A DNA stretch of 64,000 nucleotides from Gammaproteobacteria bacterium (GTDB taxonomy: Bacteria; Pseudomonadota; Gammaproteobacteria; GCA-2400775): assembly GCA_013151045.1 (NCBI GenBank), contig JAADIY010000040.1:32807-96806 (forward strand), written 5' to 3'. Shown in pieces: positions 17,488 through 27,280 of the stretch. Position numbers and translations under genes: made by a program. Every line of letters starts with the position of its first letter. Position 1 is the stretch's first letter. Under the pieces are notes generated by a model. It saw only the letters and a list, made by a program, of their open reading frames with translations, did not search any database and was not told the DNA's origin.

Positions 17488-20117
17488 TTTTTATCTTCAT
17501 CTAGAGCAGTTATTATTTCGTTTTTCAGTGTTTCTAATAATTTTTCGTCGGTAATGGCTTCATCATTTTCGTCCTCTAATGCGAATAAATCTTCGACCCT
17601 TTCGCCAAGGGTCGCGATTTTCGCAATGCGTGCTGTGATATTGTGTTGCGTCAGCGTTTGCGCAATCCGTGACAAAATTCCAGGTTGGTCAATGGTGACT
17701 ACTTCCATAATAGTGCGCTCATTTTGCGGGTCGCTTGAAAAGGTCACTTGAGTGGGCTTTTTAAATGCGCGTAAACGCCGTTGTTGTCGACGTCGCACTG
17801 GTGCCCATTCATTAGAAGGTGTTGATAGATTCTTTCTTAAATGGTTTTCTATTTCTTCATCGCTCATTGCAACAGAATCATCATGGTCGTCATCGGCTAA
17901 AATGGTGTAACTATTGATGACATAATTATCTTTAGTCGTGTAAATTGCCGCGTCATGAATACTGATACCAAGTTTTTCCAGAGCTGTGGTGTTAGCTGCG
18001 AAAGGATCGATTAGTTCTGGGTCGCTGTAGGTAAAAATTTTGGTATCTTTGTTTTGACCGATTTTGCTAACCATGACAAAAGGCACATGAGAGTTGTCGA
18101 CGATTTTGATCATGGCTTGCGTTTGCCAGGCGACTTCTTCTGCGCTATTACGCAAGAAATATTCGTCTTCGAGATGAGACCACTGTCTTTTAGCTAATTT
18201 CTCGCTGACGTTATTGGCTTCAAGTAAGGCTAGAGCAAGGCGTTTAACGTGTCTGATTAAGCTTTCACGGTCAAGTGGGTTGTCAAGCCCACGAAAGAGA
18301 GCGCGGCGTGTTAATGCATAGAGCTCTTGTAATAAGGAAGCACGCCAGTTATTCCAAAGTTTTGGGTTGGTGCCGCGTATATCGCCAACGGTTAACAAAT
18401 ACAAATAGTCTAAATGTGTTTGATCGCCAACGATATGAGCGAATTCGGCAATGGTGTCGGGATCGCTAATGTCTTTACGTTGCGCTGTCATTGACATGGT
18501 TAAGTGATTTTTCACTAACCACGCAACAAATTCAGTATCGTAGTTACTTAAACCATGATGAAGGCAAAATTCACGTGCGTCTTGTTCGCCTAAGGCGGAA
18601 TGATCGCCGCCGCGGCCTTTGCCTATGTCGTGGAATAATCCACCTAAATAAAGTATTTCTGGTTTAGGTAGTGATAAGGCTATTTGGCTGCACAAGGGCA
18701 GTTCATCTTGGTGTGCTTCGACAAAAAATCGTCTAAGGTTCCTTACAACAGTTAGGATATGTTCGTCTACTGTGTAGATATGAAATAAATCGAACTGCAT
18801 TTGTCCAACAAGGTTGGCAAAGCTGGGTAAGTAGGCGGCTAATACACCATAGCTGTGCATGCGTCTTAATTCATGGCTGATGCCTTGCGGTTGGCGAATA
18901 ATTTCCATGAATAGTGAACGATTGCCAAGATCGGCGCGGAACTCATCATCAATCAAATAACAATGTTGTCGAACTAACCGTATTGTTGATGCGCGCACAC
19001 CATTGAGTTTGGGGTTTTGCTGTAAGACTAAAAATATTTCGAGTAAGGCTGATGAGTGATTGATGAATACTCGATCATGAGTTACTTCCAAAAAGCCATC
19101 GCGTTCTTGAAAGCGTCGATTCAAGTTATTTACTCTGTTATCAGAGCTATCATAAAGAATCGCTTCACTAAAAAGTTGCAATAACATTTCATTGAGACGG
19201 CTGAGTTCTTTTATGGTGCGATAGTAGTGCATCATAAAAAGTTCTACTGCTCGTTTGTGCTTGCCGTTTTTATAGCCTAGCGTTGCGGCAAGTTCAGTTT
19301 GGTGATCGAAGAGTAGTCGATCTTCTTCACGATTAGCTATCAGGTGTAAAGCAAAGCGCACTTGCCAGAGAAAGTTTTGCGCGGCGACAAGATCGCTGTG
19401 TTCTGATTGGGTAAGGAATCCATGCGTGACGAGGTCATGGAGGTTTTCTGCATCAAAGTGACGCTTAGTGACCCAGGCAATGATATGGATGTCGCGCAAG
19501 CCGCCGGGACCGTCTTTGACATTAGGTTCCAGACTATAGGCAGAATCACCATACTTATGGTGGCGTAACTGTTGTTCTTGTAATTTTGCTTTGAAAAAAA
19601 CTTTGTCAGGCCAAATATGTTCAGGGGATATCCATGCTTGCAGCTGTACGTAGAGCGATTTGCTGCCGAGGATAAACCGCGATTCGACGAGATTGGTAAT
19701 AGTGGAAACGTCTTTTCGTGCTTCTGAAACGCAATAGTCGACAGTTCTTACGCTGTGTCCTACCTCGATACCCATGTCCCAGCAAAAACTAATAAATGCA
19801 GAGATGGCATCGTTGTGTTGCTCGTGATAATCGTTGGCAAGGAGTATGAGTATGTCTATGTCGGAATGCGGAAATAGCTCACCGCGGCCATATCCACCAA
19901 CAGCGATAAGTGCAATATCATCACTATTTTGCGAGATGAATTTCGCCCAGACTAAAGAAAGTAATTGATCAGTTTCTTTTGCATGAACGTAAACGAGCTC
20001 GGATGCAAGCGCACCGTTGTTGAAACGTTTTCGTATTGATTCTTTGATCTTGCCGAGTTTGCTGCGAAACTCGGCAAGATCAGGGTGAGTGGTTTGATTA
20101 ACCGCAGGGCCGCTCAT
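17484..20117 (-). CDS. glnD: PII uridylyltransferase / uridylyl-removing enzyme
   Basis: The bifunctional nitrogen sensor that uridylylates PII at low glutamine and removes UMP at high glutamine. Domains in its 877 residues: nucleotidyltransferase (VGGYGRGELFPHSDIDILIL near 73-92), the GlnD helical region with GPGGLRDIH, an HD hydrolase (GGLFHDIGKGRGGDHS near 490), and two C-terminal ACT domains, the last with VVTIDQPGILSRIAQTL. Length is standard. It follows map by 41 bases, a conserved order. Its PII substrate should be an ordinary GlnB elsewhere; whether the triple PII-like protein at 10.9 kb is a target is open. Confidence 0.96.
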   Translation of the reverse strand: MSGPAVNQTTHPDLAEFRSKLGKIKESIRKRFNNGALASELVYVHAKETDQLLSLVWAKFISQNSDDIALIAVGGYGRGELFPHSDIDILILLANDYHEQHNDAISAFISFCWDMGIEVGHSVRTVDYCVSEARKDVSTITNLVESRFILGSKSLYVQLQAWISPEHIWPDKVFFKAKLQEQQLRHHKYGDSAYSLEPNVKDGPGGLRDIHIIAWVTKRHFDAENLHDLVTHGFLTQSEHSDLVAAQNFLWQVRFALHLIANREEDRLLFDHQTELAATLGYKNGKHKRAVELFMMHYYRTIKELSRLNEMLLQLFSEAILYDSSDNRVNNLNRRFQERDGFLEVTHDRVFINHSSALLEIFLVLQQNPKLNGVRASTIRLVRQHCYLIDDEFRADLGNRSLFMEIIRQPQGISHELRRMHSYGVLAAYLPSFANLVGQMQFDLFHIYTVDEHILTVVRNLRRFFVEAHQDELPLCSQIALSLPKPEILYLGGLFHDIGKGRGGDHSALGEQDAREFCLHHGLSNYDTEFVAWLVKNHLTMSMTAQRKDISDPDTIAEFAHIVGDQTHLDYLYLLTVGDIRGTNPKLWNNWRASLLQELYALTRRALFRGLDNPLDRESLIRHVKRLALALLEANNVSEKLAKRQWSHLEDEYFLRNSAEEVAWQTQAMIKIVDNSHVPFVMVSKIGQNKDTKIFTYSDPELIDPFAANTTALEKLGISIHDAAIYTTKDNYVINSYTILADDDHDDSVAMSDEEIENHLRKNLSTPSNEWAPVRRRQQRRLRAFKKPTQVTFSSDPQNERTIMEVVTIDQPGILSRIAQTLTQHNITARIAKIATLGERVEDLFALEDENDEAITDEKLLETLKNEIITALDEDKN

Positions 20118-20158
20118 AGATTTTTATATGATATCGTTTTGAAGGAGTGAGTCCAAGG

Positions 20159-20926
20159 CTAGATATCGTCTTCTGGCCGCTTAGTTAGCACATCAAACCC
20201 ATCATCGGTGACGAGTATAGTATGTTCCCATTGTGTCGAGATGCTACGATCTCGAGTGATGACGGTCCAGTTGTCGGCAAGTAATTTTATACCGCGTTTA
20301 CCAACATTGAGCATGGGCTCGATGGTGAAGGTCATACCGGTTTCTAGTGGCATACCTGTATTAGGTTCACCGTAATGTAAAACTTGCGGCTCTTCATGAA
20401 ATTTTTTGCCAATGCCGTGACCGCAATACTCGCGGACGACAGACATATTGTTTGATTCGGCATGTTTTTGAATGGCGTTGCCGATATCGCCTAAGCGAAT
20501 ACCTGGCTTGACCATCTCAATGCCCAAGCGCATAGCATCATAAGAGACTTTGCAAGCTCGCTTCGCCATAATAGAAGGTTCGCCGACATAGAACATTTTA
20601 CTTGTGTCACCGTGATATCCATCTTTGATGACGGTCACGTCAATATTGATGATGTCGCCATTTTTTAATTTTTTGTCACTAGGGATACCATGGCAGACTA
20701 CGTGATTGACTGAAGTGCAGATCGATTTTGGGAAGCCATGATAATTTAGCGGTGCAGGTATGGCCTTTTGCTCCTGGGTAATAAAATCGTGGCAAATTTG
20801 ATCAAGCTCGTCTGTTGTTACGCCAGCTGTGACATGTGGGCGAATCATATGTAGGACATCAGCAGCTAGCCGGCCCGCAATGCGCATTTTTTCTATTTCG
20901 TTGGTTGTTTTTATAATGACAGGCAT
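20159..20926 (-). CDS. map: Methionine aminopeptidase, type I
   Basis: Removes initiator methionine from new proteins. About 255 residues with the type I metal ligands in IDVTVIKDGYHGDTSKMF (two Asp), CGHGIGKKFHEEP (His), TFTIEPM (Glu) and WEHTILV (Glu), and substrate His in LNYHGFPKS. The start MPVIIKTTNEIEKM at 20926 has GAGAACC just before it; an upstream ATG at 20935 gives three more residues and has no ribosome site. Divergent from rpsB with about 300 bases between, the classic arrangement. Confidence 0.95.
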   Translation of the reverse strand: MPVIIKTTNEIEKMRIAGRLAADVLHMIRPHVTAGVTTDELDQICHDFITQEQKAIPAPLNYHGFPKSICTSVNHVVCHGIPSDKKLKNGDIINIDVTVIKDGYHGDTSKMFYVGEPSIMAKRACKVSYDAMRLGIEMVKPGIRLGDIGNAIQKHAESNNMSVVREYCGHGIGKKFHEEPQVLHYGEPNTGMPLETGMTFTIEPMLNVGKRGIKLLADNWTVITRDRSISTQWEHTILVTDDGFDVLTKRPEDDI

Positions 20927-21033
20927 GGTTCTCATTAAAATTCAATAGCTTATGGCTGCTTTTGAAGGCAAAGCAACGGTTAACTTCGCATTCTAACCTT
21001 ACAGGCCGGTAGGCGCCATTATTGGCGTAAATA

Positions 21034-21063
21034 TTGAGTTTTCTCCTCTATATATGGTATAAG
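21034..21063 (+). promoter_or_regulatory. Candidate sigma-70 promoter of rpsB-tsf, followed by a long leader
   Basis: TTGAGT (21034-21039) and TATAAG (21058-21063) are 18 bases apart, with a GC-rich discriminator (GTCTCGCGCC) after the -10, as in stringently controlled ribosomal promoters. Transcription from here would give a leader of about 160 bases before rpsB. In gammaproteobacteria the rpsB leader is structured and binds S2 for autoregulation; that role is inferred here from position. Confidence 0.55.
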
Positions 21064-21228
21064 TCTCGCGCCGAATGCCTTTGCGGTATCGGTACACACC
21101 GGTAACACTTGCTTGTTGCCATACTATGACACACACATTTCGTCACATTGACTGGGGTGCTGAATGGTTCGCTATTTGGTCGGTTGATGGGGAATGTGGA
21201 GGCTTAACCCTAAACAGAGGAAATTAAT

Positions 21229-22098
21229 ATGCCTAACGTCTCAATGCGTGAGATGCTGGAGGCTGGTGTTCATTTCGGCCATCAGACTCGCTACTGGAAT
21301 CCCCAGATGGCGCCTTATATCTTTGGCGCTCGTAACAAAATTCATATCATTAACTTAGAAAAGACCTTGCCATTATTCAATGATGCATTGAACTTTATTG
21401 GCAGCTTGGCTGCGCGTAAGGGCAAAATTCTGTTTGTTGGTACTAAGCGTGCCGCGTCAGAAATCATTGCTCAAGAAGCCGAACGCTGTGGTTGCCCCTA
21501 TGTTGATCGCCGCTGGTTGGGTGGTATGTTGACGAATTTCAAAACCATCAAGCAATCAGTTCGTCGTTTGAAAGAGCTGGATGCGATGGAAGAAGACGGT
21601 CGTATGAACCGCTTCAATAAGAAAGAAGCACTTGGCTTAAGCCGCGAGCGTGCTAAATTGCAAGCAGGCTTGGCCGGCATTAAGAATATGGTTGGTCTTC
21701 CTGACGCGATGTTTGTTGTTGATGTTGGTTATGAAAAGAACGCTGTAGCTGAAGCGGTGAAGTTGGGTATTCCGGTCATCGGAATTGTTGATACTAACAA
21801 CAAGATGGATGGCATTGATTATGTTATTCCAGGGAACGATGATGCTATTCGCGCTGTTCAGCTTTATGTTGCTAGTGCTGCGGATGCCGTATTAGAAGGC
21901 CGTTTATCGCTCGCCCAAACCCAGGGTGGTAGTGGTGACGAGTTTGTTGAAGTTGATGCTAGCGGTGAAGTCGCTGTTAATACTGTTAAGAAAAAAGTGA
22001 AAAAAACTGTAAAGAAAGAAGCTGATGCTGCGCCAGAGGTTGCTGCGAAAGCACCTGTTGCTACGGAAGCGCCAGCCGCTGCCGAATCAGCCAGCTGA
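21229..22098 (+). CDS. rpsB: 30S ribosomal protein S2
   Basis: Structural protein of the small subunit, near the S1 docking site. Starts [20 protein letters not shown], with [32 protein letters not shown] and [20 protein letters not shown]. At 289 residues it is about 45 longer than the Escherichia coli protein because of a low-complexity tail ([19 protein letters not shown] and Ala/Pro-rich end), probably disordered. The start has a good site (CAGAGGAAATTAAT). Confidence 0.98.
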   Translation: MPNVSMREMLEAGVHFGHQTRYWNPQMAPYIFGARNKIHIINLEKTLPLFNDALNFIGSLAARKGKILFVGTKRAASEIIAQEAERCGCPYVDRRWLGGMLTNFKTIKQSVRRLKELDAMEEDGRMNRFNKKEALGLSRERAKLQAGLAGIKNMVGLPDAMFVVDVGYEKNAVAEAVKLGIPVIGIVDTNNKMDGIDYVIPGNDDAIRAVQLYVASAADAVLEGRLSLAQTQGGSGDEFVEVDASGEVAVNTVKKKVKKTVKKEADAAPEVAAKAPVATEAPAAAESAS

Positions 22099-22131
22099 GT
22101 CTTAATTACTTAATTTTATATATGTAAGTAC

Positions 22132-22163
22132 TTACTGGGGTTGCGTTCATCGTGCCCCAGTAA
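22132..22163 (+). terminator. rpsB-tsf intergenic hairpin
   Basis: TTACTGGGG (22132-22140) pairs perfectly with CCCCAGTAA (22155-22163) around a 14-base loop, with flanking AAGTAC and GTACTT able to extend it. There is no U-tract, so it is more likely a processing or partial attenuation element between rpsB and tsf than a full terminator. Confidence 0.55.
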
Positions 22164-22204
22164 TATGTACTTAAGAATAGTAGTGTTTTTGTGAGGAAAG
22201 GTTA

Positions 22205-23089
22205 ATGAGTGTATCTGCTGCGATGGTCAAAGAACTGCGCGAGCGTACTAGTCTTGGCATGCTTGAATGTAAAAAGGCATTGACTGAAACTGGTGGTGAT
22301 ATCGACGCTGCCGTCGAGTTGTTGCGTAAATCTGGTCAGGCTAAAGCTGATAAAAAAGCAGGTCGTATTGCTGCGGAAGGTCGCATTGTGCAGCTGATTA
22401 GCGATGACGGTAAAACTGCTGCAATTGTAGAAGTAAACTGTGAGACTGATTTCGTTGGTAACGGCGATGAGTTTGGAGAGTTTGTTGGCGTAATTGCGCA
22501 ACGCGTGGTTACTGATACTCCAGCTGATGTTGAGGCTTTGTCGCAATTGGCGTTTGATGCGGGTAAGAGCATTGAAGAGCGTCGTAAAGAAATGGTCACT
22601 AAGTTGGGTGAAAACATTTCAATACGCCGTTTCCAACGTTTTGAAAGTGATGGTGGCCAACTAGACGGTTATATGCATGGTGTTCGCATCGGTGTATTGG
22701 TTGATATTGCTCCCGGCAATACAACTTTAGGTAAAGACGTTGCGATGCATATTGCAGCAAGTCACCCTATCGCTATATCTGAAGATGATGTTGATGCTGA
22801 TGCCTTGGCTAAAGAGAAAGAAATCTTTGAAGTGCAAGCAGCTGAGAGCGGTAAGCCAGCAGAAATTATTGAGAAAATGGTTGCCGGCCGTATTCGTAAG
22901 TTTTTGGCCGAAGTGACATTACTAGGCCAGTCATTTGTTAAAGACCCAGACCTTTCGGTAGCTAAGTTATTGGATAAAAGTAATAGCAGTGTTAAGCAAT
23001 TTGTTCGTTTCGAAGTGGGTGAAGGGATCGAGAAAAAAGTCGAAAATTTTGCTGAAGAAGTGGCCGCACAAGTTGCTCAAAGTAAGTAA
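22205..23089 (+). CDS. tsf: Elongation factor Ts
   Basis: Nucleotide exchange factor for EF-Tu. 294 residues starting with a UBA-like N-terminal domain (VKELRERTSLGMLECKKALTE compressed to its ends), then the core with AIVEVNCETDFVGNGDEF, MHIAASHPIAIS and FLAEVTLLGQSFVKDP. The usual TDFVAR motif reads TDFVGN here, a mild variant. Good ribosome site (GAGGAAAGG) before ATG 22205. Co-transcribed with rpsB. Confidence 0.97.
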   Translation: MSVSAAMVKELRERTSLGMLECKKALTETGGDIDAAVELLRKSGQAKADKKAGRIAAEGRIVQLISDDGKTAAIVEVNCETDFVGNGDEFGEFVGVIAQRVVTDTPADVEALSQLAFDAGKSIEERRKEMVTKLGENISIRRFQRFESDGGQLDGYMHGVRIGVLVDIAPGNTTLGKDVAMHIAASHPIAISEDDVDADALAKEKEIFEVQAAESGKPAEIIEKMVAGRIRKFLAEVTLLGQSFVKDPDLSVAKLLDKSNSSVKQFVRFEVGEGIEKKVENFAEEVAAQVAQSK

Positions 23090-23123
23090 TCATTACTAAT
23101 AAATAGGTAGCTGGAATAGTTTA

Positions 23124-23849
23124 ATGAGCGAATCCCATAAGGTTCCATCGTATAAGCGTATTGTCCTTAAGTTAAGTGGCGAAGCCTTGATGGGCGATGA
23201 AGACTATGGGATTAAGCCTGAAGTTATTAAGCGCTTAGCCACTGAAGTTGCCGAAGTTGTTCGTGCCGGCGTTGAAGTGGGTCTGGTGATTGGCGGTGGC
23301 AACATTTTTCGTGGTGCTGGTTTGGCGGCAGCGGGCATGGAACGTGTGTCTGCTGATCACATGGGTATGTTGGCAACTGTTATTAACGCGCTTGCTATGC
23401 AAGATGCCTTGGAACGCCTTGATACCAATACACGAGTGATGTCTGCACTACAGATCAATGAAGTCTGCGAGCAATATATCCGTCGCCGAGCAGTGCGCCA
23501 TCTTGAAAAAGGGCGCGTGGTGATCTTTGCTGCAGGAACCGGCAACCCATTTTTTACCACAGATTCTGCTGCTAGTTTACGCAGTGTTGAAGTCGGTGCA
23601 GAATTGGTCTTGAAGGCGACAAAAGTTGATGGCGTTTATAATGCTGACCCAATGAAAGATAAAACGGCTGTACGTTATGACCGTTTAGGCTACGACCAGG
23701 TTATCGAAGAAAAGTTAGGCGTTATGGATACCACGGCAATAGTGTTATGTCGTGACTATGGTATGCCTTTGCGGATATTCGACATTAATGACGAAGGCGC
23801 ATTGATGAAAATTATACATGGCGAAGATAAAGGCACGTTGGTGTGCTAG
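23124..23849 (+). CDS. pyrH: UMP kinase
   Basis: Phosphorylates UMP to UDP; the bacterial hexameric amino-acid-kinase type. 241 residues with [56 protein letters not shown] and [13 protein letters not shown]. Length is standard. It lies 34 bases after tsf and 19 before frr, in the universal tsf-pyrH-frr order. Confidence 0.98.
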   Translation: MSESHKVPSYKRIVLKLSGEALMGDEDYGIKPEVIKRLATEVAEVVRAGVEVGLVIGGGNIFRGAGLAAAGMERVSADHMGMLATVINALAMQDALERLDTNTRVMSALQINEVCEQYIRRRAVRHLEKGRVVIFAAGTGNPFFTTDSAASLRSVEVGAELVLKATKVDGVYNADPMKDKTAVRYDRLGYDQVIEEKLGVMDTTAIVLCRDYGMPLRIFDINDEGALMKIIHGEDKGTLVC

Positions 23850-23868
23850 GTGGGGATAGGGCAAGGTT

Positions 23869-24426
23869 ATGATAGAGGAAATTAAACAAGATGCTTCTTC
23901 ACGTATGGAGAAGAGTATTGAGTCATTTCGCCACAATTTATCTAAATTGCGCACGGGCCGTGCCAATGCAAGTCTGCTTGACCAGGTGATCGTCTCTTAT
24001 TACGGTTCTGATGTGCCGCTTAGCCAAGCTGCTACGGTGTCAGTTGCTGACGCGCGTATGCTCAATGTAACGCCATGGGAAAAAGATTTGGTCCCCGTTA
24101 TTGAAAAAGCGATTTTAGCATCTGGACTTGGTTTGAACCCTTCTACGTCGGGAAGTGTGATTCGTATCGCCTTGCCACCGTTAACTGAAGAGCGTCGCCG
24201 CGACATGGTTAAAATTGTTAAGGCAGAAGCAGAAAATGCAAGAATTTCATTACGTAACATTCGACGTGATGCCAACGGTGACTTTAAAGAGCTGCTAAAA
24301 GAAAAAGAAATCACCGAAGACGAAGAGCGTGGAGCAGAAGAAGGTATCCAAAAAATAACGGATAAGTTTGTTGCTCAAGTAGAAAAAATAATGGAAGAGA
24401 AAGAAGCAGATTTGCTCGAAGTATAA
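23869..24426 (+). CDS. frr: Ribosome recycling factor
   Basis: Splits post-termination ribosomes together with EF-G. 185 residues, the exact family length, with [70 protein letters not shown] and a helical C-terminal arm. Good ribosome site (GCAAGG) upstream. Confidence 0.97.
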   Translation: MIEEIKQDASSRMEKSIESFRHNLSKLRTGRANASLLDQVIVSYYGSDVPLSQAATVSVADARMLNVTPWEKDLVPVIEKAILASGLGLNPSTSGSVIRIALPPLTEERRRDMVKIVKAEAENARISLRNIRRDANGDFKELLKEKEITEDEERGAEEGIQKITDKFVAQVEKIMEEKEADLLEV

Positions 24427-24483
24427 CTTTAGTTGGCATTTCCTCGTCTGATTCAGATAAAAATCCACGGTTCTTGATTAGAC

Positions 24484-25251
24484 ATGGCATCGACACTAGA
24501 ACAAGGCAGTCAAATCGTAGAGAAATCACTATTACCTAGTCATGTTGCCATTATTATGGACGGTAATGGTCGTTGGGCTCAGCAGCGTGGTAAGCCACGC
24601 GTCATGGGTCATCGTTCAGGTATAGCATCAGTTCGGGCAGTCATTGAGAGTAGTGCGCGTAAACAAATTGATGTCTTAACTCTCTTCGCATTCAGCAGTG
24701 AAAATTGGCGTCGCCCTCAGGACGAAGTGGGCTTGCTGATGAAGTTGTTTATCGAAGCCATACAATCAGAAGGTAAAAAGCTCCATGAAAACCGTGTTCG
24801 CCTCCGAGTTATTGGTGACGTATCGGCATTTTCTCAACCGTTGCAAGATCAAATTGCCGAGATAGAAACACTGACCCAAAATAATGATGGTTTGCTAGTG
24901 AATATTGCAGCCAACTACGGTGGCCATTGGGAAATAATACAGGCAGTTCGTCAGTTAGCAGATCAAGTTAAGTCTGGCGAGATCGATGTTGCTGATATCA
25001 ATAATGAATTGATCACTAAGTCCCTAGCTTTAGGTGATGTAGTACCACCGGATCTTTTTATTAGAACGGGTGGTGAACAACGTATTAGTAATTTCTTGTT
25101 ATGGCATTTGGCTTATACCGAGCTGTATTTTACTGATACTTTATGGCCAGATTTTGACGATGATGCTTACGATTTGGCATTGGAGTGTTTTGCCGGGCGT
25201 CAGCGTCGTTTTGGGCGAATTGCTGAACAGCTTGGATCGGATAAGGTTTAG
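24484..25251 (+). CDS. uppS: (2E,6E)-farnesyl-PP-dependent undecaprenyl pyrophosphate synthase
   Basis: Cis-prenyltransferase that makes the C55 lipid carrier for peptidoglycan and O-antigen. 255 residues with HVAIIMDGNGRWAQQRG (catalytic Asp and diphosphate site), VMGHRSG, FAFSSENWRRP and the C-terminal LFIRTGGEQRISNFLLW. Its stop codon overlaps the GTG start of cdsA by one base. Confidence 0.97.
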   Translation: MASTLEQGSQIVEKSLLPSHVAIIMDGNGRWAQQRGKPRVMGHRSGIASVRAVIESSARKQIDVLTLFAFSSENWRRPQDEVGLLMKLFIEAIQSEGKKLHENRVRLRVIGDVSAFSQPLQDQIAEIETLTQNNDGLLVNIAANYGGHWEIIQAVRQLADQVKSGEIDVADINNELITKSLALGDVVPPDLFIRTGGEQRISNFLLWHLAYTELYFTDTLWPDFDDDAYDLALECFAGRQRRFGRIAEQLGSDKV

Positions 25252-26081
25252 TGTTAAAGCAACGCATTATTACTGCCGCCGTTCTTGTTCCACTAATAAT
25301 ACTTTGTGTGCTTAAGGCGCCTACAGAAATCGTTGCCCTGGTATTTGCTGCTATCGTAATCGCCGGTGCTTGGGAATGGGGAGCTTTGCTTAAGTTGACT
25401 CGAAGTGTTCGCATCGTTTTTCTATCTGCGCTTACTTTGACGATTGCATTGAGTTATTTTTGGTCGTTGCAACAGAGTGCCTACATCTGGGCGGTATTAG
25501 CATTCGCCTGCTTGCTTTGGTTAGTGTTAATAGTTTCTATAGTGGCGATTCAACGCCGCGGCCTTATTCATGCCGGGCTGCCATCGGCACAGTATTTTTT
25601 TTTGGGACTATTTTTGCTTACTTTCGCGTGGTTAGCGGCCTTGTCGTTGCATAGTATTCCAGAGTTTGGTCCGGCTTTATTGTTATATGTTTTTGGCTTG
25701 GTTTGGTTGGCCGACGCGGGTGCTTATTTCGCTGGTCGTCAGTGGGGGAAAGATAAGCTCGCGAGTAACATTAGCCCCGGTAAAACATGGCAGGGTTTGT
25801 ATGGTGCCTTAGCTATCACTTTGTTCTACGCTCTTGTCGTTGCCTGGTATTTTGATTTTACTGCAACAACTTATGCGGCTTTTGTCATATTATCTCTGGT
25901 TGTTGTGGTGTTTTCCGTATTTGGGGATTTATTTGAAAGTCTCATTAAGCGTCGAGCTGGTGTGAAAGATAGCGGCCAACTGTTGCCAGGGCACGGCGGT
26001 GTATTGGATCGTATTGATAGTTTGCTGGCAGCTTTGCCTGTTATGGCTTTTGGTTTGACGCTTGTTGAGTTCGTAAAATGA
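25251..26081 (+). CDS. cdsA: Phosphatidate cytidylyltransferase
   Basis: Makes CDP-diacylglycerol, the precursor of phospholipids, in the inner membrane. 276 residues with about eight helices and the family signature near the C-terminus: DLFESLIKRRAGVKDSG followed by LLPGHGGVLDRIDSL. GTG start at 25251 overlaps the uppS stop; the stop overlaps the dxr start as ATGA. Both overlaps support one operon. Confidence 0.95.
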   Translation: MLKQRIITAAVLVPLIILCVLKAPTEIVALVFAAIVIAGAWEWGALLKLTRSVRIVFLSALTLTIALSYFWSLQQSAYIWAVLAFACLLWLVLIVSIVAIQRRGLIHAGLPSAQYFFLGLFLLTFAWLAALSLHSIPEFGPALLLYVFGLVWLADAGAYFAGRQWGKDKLASNISPGKTWQGLYGALAITLFYALVVAWYFDFTATTYAAFVILSLVVVVFSVFGDLFESLIKRRAGVKDSGQLLPGHGGVLDRIDSLLAALPVMAFGLTLVEFVK

Positions 26082-27280
26082 TCGGCGTAACCATATTGGG
26101 TTCAACAGGTTCGATAGGCGTCAGCACACTTGATGTGATTCGCAGCAATGAAGGCGCTTATCGTGTTATCGCCTTAAGCGCCAATACTGATGTTGATGGC
26201 TTGTATCAACAATGCTTGGAATTTCAACCTAAGTTTGCTGTGATGGCCAATGCTGATTCAGCGACCGAGCTGCAAACTAAATTACGCAGTTACGGCAGTA
26301 ACACGCAAGTGGATAGCGGTAATGATGGCTTAGAATGTATCGCAAGTCTAAGCGAAGTGGACTGCGTTATGGCAGCTATTGTTGGTGCTGCAGGCTTGCA
26401 ACCTACTTTAGCGGCAGCGCGTGCGGGTAAACGTATTTTGCTTGCAAACAAAGAAGCCTTAGTGATGTCAGGCCATATTTTTATGGATACCATTAAACAT
26501 CATCAAGTTGAGTTGCTACCCATCGATAGCGAGCATAATGCGATTTTTCAATGTATGCCCCAAGATAATGGAACGGGGCAATATGCTGATTTTGAAAGCA
26601 GCGGTATAGAAAAAATTCTTTTGACAGCTTCAGGTGGCCCTTTTCGCAAGATGGACATGGCTGCGCTGCGCTCGGTAACGCCAGACCAGGCTTGTGCGCA
26701 TCCCAATTGGGATATGGGTCGTAAAATCTCAGTTGATTCAGCAACAATGATGAATAAGGGGCTAGAGGTTATTGAGGCGTGTTGGTTGTTTGATACTCAT
26801 CCTGATCTGATCGAAGTGGTGGTTCATCCGCAAAGTATTGTTCATTCCATGGTTGAATACCGCGACGGATCTATTTTGGCGCAGTTGGGTAGCCCAGATA
26901 TGCGTACACCTATCGCGTATGGTTTGGCGTGGCCGCAGCGTATTGAGTCGGGTGTGAAACGGTTGGATTTAGTGAGCATGGGCTCACTGGATTTTGAAGC
27001 ACCTGATCTTGAGCGATTTCCCTGTCTTGCACTAGCCTACCGTGCGGCAGCAGCAGCAGACACGACTAGCGCGATTATGAATGCCGCAAATGAAGTTGCC
27101 GTTGACGCTTTTTTGCGTAATGAACTTAGTTTCCTTGGAATTGCCAAAGTCATTGCTCAAGTCATGGATGAGTTGCCGGCACATGCTGCAAGTGATCTTG
27201 ACGCTATATTGGCGGATGATCACGCAGCACGAGAGTTCACAAAGGATATTATTGTCACTTGTAAAGGCTTAGTTTCCTGA
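26078..27280 (+). CDS. dxr: 1-deoxy-D-xylulose 5-phosphate reductoisomerase
   Basis: Second step of the MEP isoprenoid pathway, NADPH-dependent. 400 residues: ILGSTGSIGVSTLDV (NADPH site), LLANKEALVMSG, LPIDSEHNAIFQC (metal and substrate site), LTASGGPFR, HPNWDMGRKISVDSATMMNKG and VHPQSIVHSMVEYRDGS. It sits with uppS in the order used for lipid carrier supply; ispD and ispF, later steps of the same pathway, are at 46-47 kb. Confidence 0.97.
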   Translation: MIGVTILGSTGSIGVSTLDVIRSNEGAYRVIALSANTDVDGLYQQCLEFQPKFAVMANADSATELQTKLRSYGSNTQVDSGNDGLECIASLSEVDCVMAAIVGAAGLQPTLAAARAGKRILLANKEALVMSGHIFMDTIKHHQVELLPIDSEHNAIFQCMPQDNGTGQYADFESSGIEKILLTASGGPFRKMDMAALRSVTPDQACAHPNWDMGRKISVDSATMMNKGLEVIEACWLFDTHPDLIEVVVHPQSIVHSMVEYRDGSILAQLGSPDMRTPIAYGLAWPQRIESGVKRLDLVSMGSLDFEAPDLERFPCLALAYRAAAAADTTSAIMNAANEVAVDAFLRNELSFLGIAKVIAQVMDELPAHAASDLDAILADDHAAREFTKDIIVTCKGLVS